NCBI GenBank assembly: GCA_018053145.1
Contig: JAGPMA010000016.1
Location: 1-41,818, forward strand
Reading direction: 5' to 3'
Length of the DNA stretch: 41,818 nucleotides
Origin: Oscillospiraceae bacterium
GTDB taxonomy: Bacteria; Bacillota; Clostridia; Oscillospirales; Oscillospiraceae
Part shown: positions 27,221 to 34,596 of the stretch, in pieces
Layout: every line of letters starts with the position of its first letter
Position numbering within the stretch: position 1 is the stretch's first letter
Position numbers and translations under genes: made by a program
Notes under the pieces: model-generated
The model's database searches: none
Seen by the model: only the letters and a program-made list of their open reading frames with translations
What the model was told of the DNA's origin: nothing

Positions 27221-28102
27221 TTACTGTTCTTTTCCGCACTTGGGACAGACCTTCTCGCCGCTTTCAAGACGGGTGCCGCATTCGGGGCAATACATGTTAA
27301 TGCCCGAAGCAGGAGCTTGCTGTTTGAATCCGTCGGGTTTTTGTTCGGTCGGTTGAAGGTTCGGTGCTTGATAAGCATTTGGTTGATAATAAGGATTTTG
27401 GTAACCCTGCTGCTGATAATCGTTTGGCCGGTAATAGGGATTTTGGTAACCCTGCTGATAACCGTTTGGCTGGTAATAGGGATTCTGGTAACCCTGCGGC
27501 CCATAACCGTTGGGTTGGCGAGGCTGTCCGCCGCCAACTCCGTAAGGCGGAATTTTACCAGGAATGCCGATGTAGTGAATGTTTTTACTAAAGGCGATGA
27601 TGCAAATAAAAACTACTTCGAGGAAGAAAAGACCGCAGGCAAAGCCACCGCCCTGTCCAAATACCTTCGCAAGCTTGATGCAAAAAATAATATTCACCGC
27701 CAACATGGCGGCCCACAGTACAAATAAAATAAGACTCATACTGATGGCACTTGAAGCCGTAGATATAACAAAAGCGTCGTTGAAGGATTTGTCCATTCCG
27801 TGACCTACTATGTTGGCAATAAACTTCGTGAAAAATCCTATATATACCACTTCATAAAGAATTGCGGGAACAACCGACAAGAGGAAAAACCAGCCGTTTC
27901 CCCACGAGATTTTGAAAAGCACATATGCGTTATAGAACGGAATTAAGGCCGCCCAGCCGGGCTCCCCCGCCTTTTCGAACAACTTCCATAAGGCCACAAT
28001 TGTGAGGACACCAATAGCTATTGATATTATTCCAATAAATATAAATAGTCCAGCCATGGCTGAAAAAACGCTTGCCATTTCCGCGCTGAAATTATTATAC
28101 AT
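27221..28102 (-). CDS. DUF5684-type membrane protein with Tyr/Gln/Asn-rich linker and zinc ribbon (copy B)
   Basis: The 293-aa paralogue has the same plan as copy A: the FEKAGEPGWAALIPFYN motif, a membrane part with more segments (about four to five hydrophobic helices), a repetitive linker of NPYYQPNGYQQ/GYQNPYY units (about residues 195-245) and a C-terminal zinc ribbon with CPECG and CPKCG. The extra length lies in an inserted membrane segment pair after the first conserved block and in the linker. No clear terminator follows, so some transcripts may run into copy A. GGGGAGG precedes the ATG. Function unknown. Confidence 0.85.
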   Translation of the reverse strand: MYNNFSAEMASVFSAMAGLFIFIGIISIAIGVLTIVALWKLFEKAGEPGWAALIPFYNAYVLFKISWGNGWFFLLSVVPAILYEVVYIGFFTKFIANIVGHGMDKSFNDAFVISTASSAISMSLILFVLWAAMLAVNIIFCIKLAKVFGQGGGFACGLFFLEVVFICIIAFSKNIHYIGIPGKIPPYGVGGGQPRQPNGYGPQGYQNPYYQPNGYQQGYQNPYYRPNDYQQQGYQNPYYQPNAYQAPNLQPTEQKPDGFKQQAPASGINMYCPECGTRLESGEKVCPKCGKEQ

Positions 28103-28125
28103 GTTTTGCCTCCCCTGTCTTAAAA

Positions 28126-28176
28126 AGTCTGTTTAAACAACAGACTATATGTTTATGTACACAGTTTACAATAAAG
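28126..28176 (-). promoter_or_regulatory. Promoter and inverted repeat before DUF5684 copy B
   Basis: On the minus strand TTGTAA and TATAGT (28149-28144) are 16 bases apart. The -10 overlaps an eight-pair inverted repeat, AGTCTGTT/AACAGACT (28126-28133 and 28139-28146), a possible operator. The 14-base element 28163-28176 is shared with copy A. Confidence 0.5.
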
Positions 28177-28264
28177 CTTATGCCAGCACAAGATAATTAT
28201 GTTTTGTAAACCCAAATTTCGACCGTTATTTCTGACAATCAGTATACTCCTGTGAATACTCGAC

Positions 28265-28299
28265 AAAAAAGGAGACAAAACAACACGTTTTGTCTCCTT
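28265..28299 (-). terminator. Terminator of the nucleoside importer operon
   Basis: AAGGAGACAAAA (28269-28280 on plus) pairs with TTTTGTCTCCTT (28288-28299). On the minus strand a run of six T (28270-28265) follows the stem, directly after the last importer gene. Confidence 0.85.
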
Positions 28300-28303
28300 A
28301 AAT

Positions 28304-29275
28304 TTATCGTTCTTCGCGGAAATATGGAAGACCCAAGCTTGCCGGGGGCTGGTTTTCACGTTTTTTACGCATTGACACGACTATAAGCACTATAATCGTC
28401 ACTACGTAAGGGAGCATTTTGAACAGCTCTTGAGAAGAACGTGTGAGATCGGGGATATAGAGGAACAGCCAAAACAGCGCTCCGAAGAGGTAGGAACCCC
28501 AGATAGCCTGAACTGGCTTCCAGCGAGCGAAGATAACGAGCGCTACAGCAAGCCAGCCAAGCTTCTCAATACCGCCGTCGGTGGACCAAGTGCCTTTTAT
28601 ATAGTCCATGACGTAGTACAGGCCGCCAAGACCTGAAATTGCGGCGCCTATACAGGTGGAAAGGTATTTATATCTCGTTACGCTGATGCCGGCGGCGTCA
28701 GCTGTGGCGGGGTTTTCGCCTACTGCACGGAGATTAAGACCCTTCCGCGATTTTATTAGGAAATAGCTAGCTACAAGAGCGAGAATAATACCAAGATAAA
28801 CCATGAAGCCCAGACCAGAAAAGACTCCCACTTTGGATAGGAACGGTAGTGTGTCGCGGAAAGCGTCGCTGGTTAAGCCCACGGATATCTGGCCTACACC
28901 GCCGGCCATCTTGTTCATAGCTCCGCCAAAGAGATTGGCAACACCTGAGCCAAATATCGTGAGCGTAAGACCTGTTACATTCTGGTTTGCTCGCAGCGTA
29001 ATTGTAAGGAAACTGTAAATCAGACCGCCGAGAGCGGCTGCCGCGAGAGCGCAAATAAGAGCGATGAGCAGACCGACAAGCGCGTTTGGCGAAGCAAAGT
29101 TGTTCTGATACCAGAAGGCACCGGCAAGGCCTGCGATACCGCCGAGATACATAACGCCCGGAACACCAAGGTTCAGGTTGCCGGACTTTTCGGTTAAAAT
29201 TTCACCAATTGCACCGAAAAGTATAACAGTGCCGAAAACCATTGCCGCCTGCAGGAGAGAGAGTAATTGCGTCAT
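28304..29275 (-). CDS. nupQ: Nucleoside ABC importer, second permease (NupQ/YufQ type)
   Basis: This 323-aa permease belongs to the branched-chain/ribose-type family. The motif GAIGEILTEKSGNLNLGVPG near residues 21-40 and the GENPATADAAGISV cytoplasmic loop are typical of NupQ/YufQ proteins. It is very hydrophobic, with about eight to ten membrane segments. It is the last gene of bmpA-nupO-nupP-nupQ; its ribosome binding site (AGGAGG) lies in the last codons of nupP. The B. subtilis homologues import guanosine and other nucleosides. Confidence 0.9.
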   Translation of the reverse strand: MTQLLSLLQAAMVFGTVILFGAIGEILTEKSGNLNLGVPGVMYLGGIAGLAGAFWYQNNFASPNALVGLLIALICALAAAALGGLIYSFLTITLRANQNVTGLTLTIFGSGVANLFGGAMNKMAGGVGQISVGLTSDAFRDTLPFLSKVGVFSGLGFMVYLGIILALVASYFLIKSRKGLNLRAVGENPATADAAGISVTRYKYLSTCIGAAISGLGGLYYVMDYIKGTWSTDGGIEKLGWLAVALVIFARWKPVQAIWGSYLFGALFWLFLYIPDLTRSSQELFKMLPYVVTIIVLIVVSMRKKRENQPPASLGLPYFREER

Positions 29276-29276
29276 A

Positions 29277-30374
29277 TTATTTCGCCTCCTTTTTACCGCG
29301 GAAAACGAGCCTGTAGTTTATGAAGAATTCGCTGCCCAGAATGAAGAACAGAATTATGCCTGTTATCATCTGAGATGCGTAGTCGTTAAGGTTATATTGC
29401 GAGGCTATCTGTATTGCGCCCTTTTCAAGGAACACCAGCAGTGCCGCAACCAGTATCATGACGAAGGTATTGAACTTCGCAAGCCAAGCAACGATGATGG
29501 CTGTGAAGCCGCGTCCACCGGCTGTGCTTGTGCTAATTGTGTGTGACGCGCCAGAAACCGCTATGAAGCCTGCAATACCGCAGATTGCTCCGGATACCAA
29601 CATTGTGCGAATAATAACGCGACGCACAGAAATACCTATGTAGCGAGCAGTACGTTCAGATTCGCCGACAACGGAAATTTCATAGCCCTGCTTTGAGTAG
29701 CGGAGATAAATGTACATGGCAACCGTGAGAACAAGAACGAGTATTACGTTGAGGAGGTATTGCTGGTTAAGTATGGTCGGAAACCATCCTGCTCTGGTCT
29801 GTTGGTTAATAACGCCGACAGTGTTTGAGCCGAAAGGGTTTTCCCATAAAGCCACGCAGTAGGATGTGAGCTGGATGGCCACATAGTTCATCATGAGAGT
29901 AAAGAGCGTTTCGTTAGTTCCGAAGCGTGCCTTGAAAAAGGCGGGGACTACGCCCCAAATAGCACCAGCGATACAGCTTACAACAAAGGAGACTATCAGA
30001 AGTGCCCAAGTTGGTATTGAAGTGCCGAGGTATATCATGCAGGCGGCGGTGGCAATGCCTCCGACAAGAATCTGACCTTCCGCGCCGATGTTCCAAAAGC
30101 GCATCTTAAAAGCGGGAGCTAGACCGATTCCGATGCAGAGCATCATCATAGTGTCACGAAGCATGACCCAGCTGCGTTTTTGGGAGCCAAAAGCGCCCTC
30201 CCACATGGCTGCGTATACTTTGAGCGGGTTAAGCTTAACCATTGCATAAATTACAATAGCAGAAACGATAAGAGCTAGAACAAGGCTGACAAGCCTTATT
30301 AGCCATCCATGCCAGACGGCCAGTCCGTCCCGCTTTGTGATACGGACAAAAGGTTCTCTTACTTTTGAGTTCAT
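29277..30374 (-). CDS. nupP: Nucleoside ABC importer, first permease (NupP/YufP type)
   Basis: This 365-aa permease has an N-terminal helix (about residues 25-45), the MRFWNIGAEGQI motif near residue 90 and the GESERTARYIGIS loop, all typical of NupP/YufP. Its ATG overlaps the TGA stop of the ATPase gene (ATGA), and GGGGAGG lies before it. With the NupQ-type protein it forms the channel. Confidence 0.92.
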   Translation of the reverse strand: MNSKVREPFVRITKRDGLAVWHGWLIRLVSLVLALIVSAIVIYAMVKLNPLKVYAAMWEGAFGSQKRSWVMLRDTMMMLCIGIGLAPAFKMRFWNIGAEGQILVGGIATAACMIYLGTSIPTWALLIVSFVVSCIAGAIWGVVPAFFKARFGTNETLFTLMMNYVAIQLTSYCVALWENPFGSNTVGVINQQTRAGWFPTILNQQYLLNVILVLVLTVAMYIYLRYSKQGYEISVVGESERTARYIGISVRRVIIRTMLVSGAICGIAGFIAVSGASHTISTSTAGGRGFTAIIVAWLAKFNTFVMILVAALLVFLEKGAIQIASQYNLNDYASQMITGIILFFILGSEFFINYRLVFRGKKEAK

Positions 30375-31909
30375 TTTCCAGCCTCCCCTCCGAGCTTAGT
30401 CATCAACATACCGACATCGCGTTTGTCAGCACCTTTTCCGGGAACGATGCCGCTGACCTCTCCTCCACAAAGAACGAGGATACGGTCACAGAGCTCAAGA
30501 AGGACGTCAAGGTCTTCGCCAACGTAAATAACGGCAACACCCTTTTCCTTTTGCTGGTTAATCAAATCATATATTGTATAGGATGAGTTGATGTCAAGGC
30601 CACGTACAGCATAGGCTGTCATTAGTACGGTTGGAGCGGAAGCTATTTCGCGTCCGACAAGCACTTTCTGAACGTTTCCGCCAGAAAGCTTACGGACAGG
30701 AGTCGATACACTTGGAGTGTTGACTTCGAGCTCCTCTACAACGTGTTTTGCAAGGATATGCGGATTTTTACGGTCCGCAAACATGGATTTTCCCTTGCGA
30801 TAGGAACGAAGCATCATGTTGTCGGCAAGGTCCATGTTGCCAACCAGACCCATTCCAAGGCGGTCCTCGGGTACGAAGGACAAAGCAACTCCCAATGAGC
30901 TAATCGCACGGGGGTCTTTTCCGATGATGGAAATCTGTTCGCCGGTAGATGGACTAATGTAGGAGATGCTGCCAGATTCAACGGGCTGAAGACCTGCAAT
31001 TGATTCCAGAAGTTCTCTTTGCCCGCAGCCTGAGATGCCGGCAATGCCGAGAATTTCGCCGGAATTTGCAGTGAAAGAAACATTTGATAGCTTTTTGACA
31101 CCATCAACATCCTTTACAGTTAAGCCCTCAACGACGATGCGCGGCTGGGGGCTTTTGGGCTCGGGACGTTCGATGTTGAGTGAAACAGTGCGTCCGACCA
31201 TCATGTTGGTCATTTCAGCGGCGTTGGTGTTTTTTGTCTGAAGGTCGCCGACAAATTGACCGCGGCGAAGGACTACAACGCGGTCTGAAAGCTCCTCAAC
31301 CTCGTGCAGCTTGTGCGTGATGATGACAATCGCTTTGCCATCGTCACGCATGTTGCGAAGAACGGCAAAGAGCTTATCTGTTTCTTGCGGGGTGAGGACA
31401 GCGGTTGGCTCGTCAAGAATGAGAATGTCCGCACCGCGATAGAGAACCTTGACGATTTCCACCGTTTGCTTCTGTGAAACGGACATGTCATACACCTTTT
31501 GCTTCGGATCGACATCAAAACCATAGAGCGAAGAGATTTCGCGTATTCGCTCGTCCACGGCTCTCATGTCGAGCCGACCGGTTCCCGACATGCCGAGAAT
31601 GATGTTTTCGGCAGCAGTTAGCACGTCAACAAGCTTGAAGTGCTGGTGGATCATGCCAATTCGGAGATCATAGGCGTTTTTGGGGCTCCGAATGGAGACT
31701 TCGTTGCCATTAACGAAAATCTGACCGGCGTCCGGATAGTATATGCCGGACAGCATATTCATCAATGTCGTCTTTCCGCTGCCGTTTTCACCCAGCAACG
31801 AAAGGATTTCACCCTTGTTAATGTCGAGACAGACACGGTCATTTGCAACGGTTGAGCCAAAGGTTTTGGTGATCTCGCGCATACAAACAGTGGCTTTGGC
31901 GCCTTCCAT
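30371..31909 (-). CDS. nupO: Nucleoside ABC importer, tandem ATPase (NupO/YufO type)
   Basis: The 512-aa protein has two ABC domains in one chain. The first has a complete Walker A (GENGSGKT, about residues 39-46) and Walker B (ILILDEPT), but its signature reads MSVSQKQ. The second has a degenerate Walker A (GISGCGQRE, without the GKT), the signature LSGGNVQK, and a Walker B region reading VLMTAYAVRGLD in place of the more usual AxPTRGLD. One catalytic and one degenerate site is normal for RbsA/NupO proteins; the exact substitutions may be a clostridial subfamily feature. The gene is coupled to nupP. Confidence 0.92.
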   Translation of the reverse strand: MEGAKATVCMREITKTFGSTVANDRVCLDINKGEILSLLGENGSGKTTLMNMLSGIYYPDAGQIFVNGNEVSIRSPKNAYDLRIGMIHQHFKLVDVLTAAENIILGMSGTGRLDMRAVDERIREISSLYGFDVDPKQKVYDMSVSQKQTVEIVKVLYRGADILILDEPTAVLTPQETDKLFAVLRNMRDDGKAIVIITHKLHEVEELSDRVVVLRRGQFVGDLQTKNTNAAEMTNMMVGRTVSLNIERPEPKSPQPRIVVEGLTVKDVDGVKKLSNVSFTANSGEILGIAGISGCGQRELLESIAGLQPVESGSISYISPSTGEQISIIGKDPRAISSLGVALSFVPEDRLGMGLVGNMDLADNMMLRSYRKGKSMFADRKNPHILAKHVVEELEVNTPSVSTPVRKLSGGNVQKVLVGREIASAPTVLMTAYAVRGLDINSSYTIYDLINQQKEKGVAVIYVGEDLDVLLELCDRILVLCGGEVSGIVPGKGADKRDVGMLMTKLGGEAGK

Positions 31910-31943
31910 ATTGGACTACCCCCTTGAATAGATATTTATTTAA

Positions 31944-31976
31944 GGAAAAAGCCGCTCTAGCGAGACGGCTTTTTCC
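31944..31976 (-). terminator. Hairpin after the nucleoside-binding lipoprotein gene
   Basis: On the minus strand, GGAAAAAGCCG and CGGCTTTTTCC (31976-31966 and 31954-31944) form an 11-bp stem with a T run in its 3' arm, between bmpA and nupO. It probably ends a share of transcripts so that the binding protein exceeds the membrane parts. Confidence 0.65.
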
Positions 31977-31997
31977 CGTTATCTAAAGCTTATAGGA

Positions 31998-33260
31998 TTA
32001 CTTTGTAAGCTCGGTAATGCCGTCGATGCGCATTCCAAAATAAGGTGCGCTGCGGAGGGTGGATTCTTTAAAGATGCCGTCTACAATGGCTTCGCCTTCG
32101 TCGTTCTGGAAGTCGCCGTCAACATCGATGGCCATATAGGTGGTGGGAGTCTCGCCGCCAACTGTGAAATTAGCAGTGTCGAATACGTTGAGAGTGCCGT
32201 CCTTGATAGCTGCTTCGACCTCGGCAACCTTTGCATCCGTGCCTGCTGCGCAGGAAGTACCGAGTGCGGAAATCATGACAGCGCCTTCATTAAAGCCGGC
32301 AGCCCAATCAGTTGCAATGTCTTCGCCCTTGAGGAGGCAATTAAATGCATAGGTGTAGAAGACACTCCAGTCATTCTGCGCGCTGGTTAGAGCGGAGGTG
32401 GGAGCAACGGAGAGCATATCTACGTTGTAGCCAACGCAGTAAATCTCTGTGCCGCTCTTAAGAGCTGCTTCGCAAGCGGAAGGAGCACCGGTGGAGTCGG
32501 CGTGCTGGCTGAGGATGATGCAGCCTGCGGAGATAAGAGCATTTGCTGCTTCGCCTTCGGCGGTGGGATCAAACCAAGAGTTGGTGTACTGAACGCTCAT
32601 AGCGACGTTTTCAACGACGGACTTAACGCCGAGATAGAAAGCGGTGTAGCCAGAAACAACTTCTGCATAGGGATATGCGCCGACATAGCCGATTTTGATG
32701 GTGCCGTCAGCGTTTTTATTCTTGTCTGCGACCTTGCCTGCATCGACGAGCTCTTTGAGCTTCATTCCTGCAACAACGCCGGAAACATAGCGGGATTCAA
32801 ATGTGTAGTTAAATGCGTTTTTAAGGTTGGGGAGCTTGGACAGAGCAGCGTTGTCGCCTGCCATGGAAACGAAAGTGACATCGGGATTCTCAGTTGCTGC
32901 CTGAAGCATGTAGCTCTGGTGACCGTAGCTGTCAGAGAAAATTGCGGTGCAGCCCTGCTCAACGAGATCGTTTGCGGTATCAAGGCAGCCTTCGTCTTCA
33001 GCTACATTGTATTTCCAGACAATCTGTGAGTCCGGGTCAATGCCAACGGCAGTAGCGGCCTTCTTAATGCCTTCGATGTGCGCGAAGTCATAGCCGGTGT
33101 TTTCGTCGTGAACGAGAATGACACCAATTTTGACTGCAGATGCGGTATCTGCAGGAGCGGATGCGTCGGGACTTGCAGATGTTTCTGCAGTCTTTGTTCC
33201 GCAAGCGACAAGAGCAAGTACCATTGCAAGGGACATAAGTAATGCGATGAATTTTTTCAT
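31998..33260 (-). CDS. bmpA: BMP-family nucleoside-binding lipoprotein (NupN/BmpA type)
   Basis: The 420-aa binding protein starts with a lipoprotein signal peptide ending in the lipobox LVAC (Cys20), followed by a Ser/Ala/Asp-rich linker. The mature part follows the BMP (PnrA-like) pattern: KIGVILVHDENTGYDFAH, then DSYGHQ and KIGYVGAYPY. It binds purine nucleosides by family analogy. CGGAGG precedes the ATG. It is the first gene of the importer operon, after a leader of about 280 bases. Confidence 0.92.
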   Translation of the reverse strand: MKKFIALLMSLAMVLALVACGTKTAETSASPDASAPADTASAVKIGVILVHDENTGYDFAHIEGIKKAATAVGIDPDSQIVWKYNVAEDEGCLDTANDLVEQGCTAIFSDSYGHQSYMLQAATENPDVTFVSMAGDNAALSKLPNLKNAFNYTFESRYVSGVVAGMKLKELVDAGKVADKNKNADGTIKIGYVGAYPYAEVVSGYTAFYLGVKSVVENVAMSVQYTNSWFDPTAEGEAANALISAGCIILSQHADSTGAPSACEAALKSGTEIYCVGYNVDMLSVAPTSALTSAQNDWSVFYTYAFNCLLKGEDIATDWAAGFNEGAVMISALGTSCAAGTDAKVAEVEAAIKDGTLNVFDTANFTVGGETPTTYMAIDVDGDFQNDEGEAIVDGIFKESTLRSAPYFGMRIDGITELTK

Positions 33261-33546
33261 TTTCTTTCCTCCGTTTTTGTCGAAATTATTTGAATTTTGC
33301 TAAAGCAAAAAACGCGCGCAATAAGGAGCTTATGCAGAAATAATCTTCAAACATTACTCCCGAAAGACGAGAGTGCTCCTACAAGGTTAGGCTACACACG
33401 ATTATTTAGGCGTTGAAGCAGAGCGAAAATTAAAACCACGCAAAGCAGGGATCATTCAACAGCGGCTACAATGCTCGGGGACTTTCGACAATCCGTGATA
33501 GCATAATTCATGAGCAACATATTCAAAATTGCAAAACGAGAGGGTT
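33261..33546 (-). ncRNA. Long 5' region of the nucleoside importer operon with a structured segment
   Basis: No gene is seen in this 286-base stretch. On the minus strand TAGGAGC (33394-33388) can pair with GCTCCTTA (33333-33326), enclosing a strong ACTCTCG/CGGGAGT hairpin (33386-33380 with 33374-33368). A seven-GC-rich run followed by T6 lies just before the ribosome binding site, but I see no stem that would make it a terminator. It may be a regulatory leader. I looked for the purine riboswitch core and did not find it. Confidence 0.35.
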
Positions 33547-33573
33547 ATTATAGTTCGTTTTTATTGATAACAA
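33547..33573 (-). promoter_or_regulatory. Possible promoter of the nucleoside importer operon
   Basis: On the minus strand TTGTTA (33573-33568) and a consensus TATAAT (33552-33547) are 15 bases apart, a short spacing. It would give a leader of about 280 bases before bmpA. Confidence 0.35.
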
Positions 33574-33754
33574 CTATATTTTAAAGCAAACCAAACCAAT
33601 TGCAAGTTATTATACATAAGAATTTGAATACGCTGAGAGCTAACTCTGCGTTGGGGGGCGTTTTGCTGATGTTTAAATTACACAATTAAGAGCCCATTAT
33701 AAGGATGAAACTAAGTGAAAGTTGTTTTATATTTTCGGCTGCTATTTTAGAAAA

Positions 33755-34324
33755 TCAACAGAATTCTATTTTGCCGCCTTCCATGGATTTAATCTTTGCC
33801 AGCGATTCTATACGCATACCCTGCGCCCGAAGCGCATCGCCTCCATGCTGGAAGGCCTTTTCGATTGCAATTCCTGAGCCAACAAGCGTTGCGCCGGCAT
33901 CCTTAACAAGAGAGGACAGCCCCAGCAAAGCAGCGCCCTTGGCAAGAAAATCATCGATTATAAGCACACGATCCTCAGATTTAAGGTATTCCTTGGAAAC
34001 TATTATATCATAGGTTCCTCCGTGGGTAAAGCTTTCTACCTGAGAAGTATACACATCACCCGCAATATTTTTTGTTTTGCTTTTTTTTGCAAAAATAACG
34101 GGACAGCCGAAGACTTGTGCCGTAATGCAGGCTATACCTATCCCAGAAGCTTCGATAGTAAGAATTTTTGTGACATTTTCCGCCTGGAAAAGTCGATAAA
34201 ACTCCCTTGCCATTTCGCCGAAGAGCGTAATGTCCATTTGGTGATTCAAAAAGTTATCAACTTTGAGAACGCTCCCATCTCTGACTTTTCCGTCCCGGAG
34301 AATTCTCTCCTCAAGAAGTCGCAC
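33755..34324 (-). CDS. xpt: Xanthine phosphoribosyltransferase
   Basis: The 189-aa enzyme converts xanthine and PRPP to XMP. It begins LLEERILRDGKV, like Bacillus Xpt, and has the PRPP-binding motif VLIIDDFLAKGAAL (about residues 123-136). Length matches the family. The start is GTG at 34324, with GGGGTGA before it. It lies just upstream of the nucleoside importer on the same strand but is separated by about 490 bases, so it is likely its own transcript. A candidate attenuator precedes it. Confidence 0.93.
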   Translation of the reverse strand: MRLLEERILRDGKVRDGSVLKVDNFLNHQMDITLFGEMAREFYRLFQAENVTKILTIEASGIGIACITAQVFGCPVIFAKKSKTKNIAGDVYTSQVESFTHGGTYDIIVSKEYLKSEDRVLIIDDFLAKGAALLGLSSLVKDAGATLVGSGIAIEKAFQHGGDALRAQGMRIESLAKIKSMEGGKIEFC

Positions 34325-34340
34325 AGTGGATCACCCCTTA

Positions 34341-34381
34341 AAAATAATAAAGGCGGAAAATGCCATTTGTATATTTTCCGC
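34341..34381 (-). promoter_or_regulatory. Candidate transcription attenuator before xpt
   Basis: On the minus strand GCGGAAAAT (34381-34373) pairs with ATTTTCCGC (34361-34353), followed by CTTTATTATTTTT: an intrinsic terminator about 20 bases before the ribosome binding site. In many Firmicutes xpt is controlled by a guanine riboswitch with a terminator at this place. Here the upstream 80-100 bases do not show the purine-riboswitch core, so the sensor is unidentified. Confidence 0.55.
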
Positions 34382-34540
34382 TCACCGTTACAGTCTACAG
34401 TATTCCTATTAAATAGACAATATCATATTATGAATAAAAAAACACTTTAAACTTGTAAAGTTGTTTACAATTTTGTCAATATTGTTTAATTCAGGTATAT
34501 TGAAAACGTAAAGTATGCTGAAATACTATTATAAAGCAAA

Positions 34541-34593
34541 AAACAGCATGAAAGCTCCTCCTCGGAGCTAAGGGCGTTCTTGCTCCGAGGAGG
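34541..34593 (-). terminator. Terminator after the Noc-like gene
   Basis: CCTCCTCGGAGC (34557-34568) pairs with GCTCCGAGGAGG (34582-34593), a 12-bp GC-rich stem right after the stop. A T6 tract on the minus strand lies about ten bases further (34543-34538 region), so the layout is somewhat imperfect. Confidence 0.6.
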
Positions 34594-34596
34594 CAT

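Noticed and set aside
33261-34460. Purine (guanine) riboswitch before xpt or bmpA
   Set aside because: I looked for the conserved core on the minus strand and did not find it; only a terminator hairpin (xpt) and other stems (bmpA) are visible.
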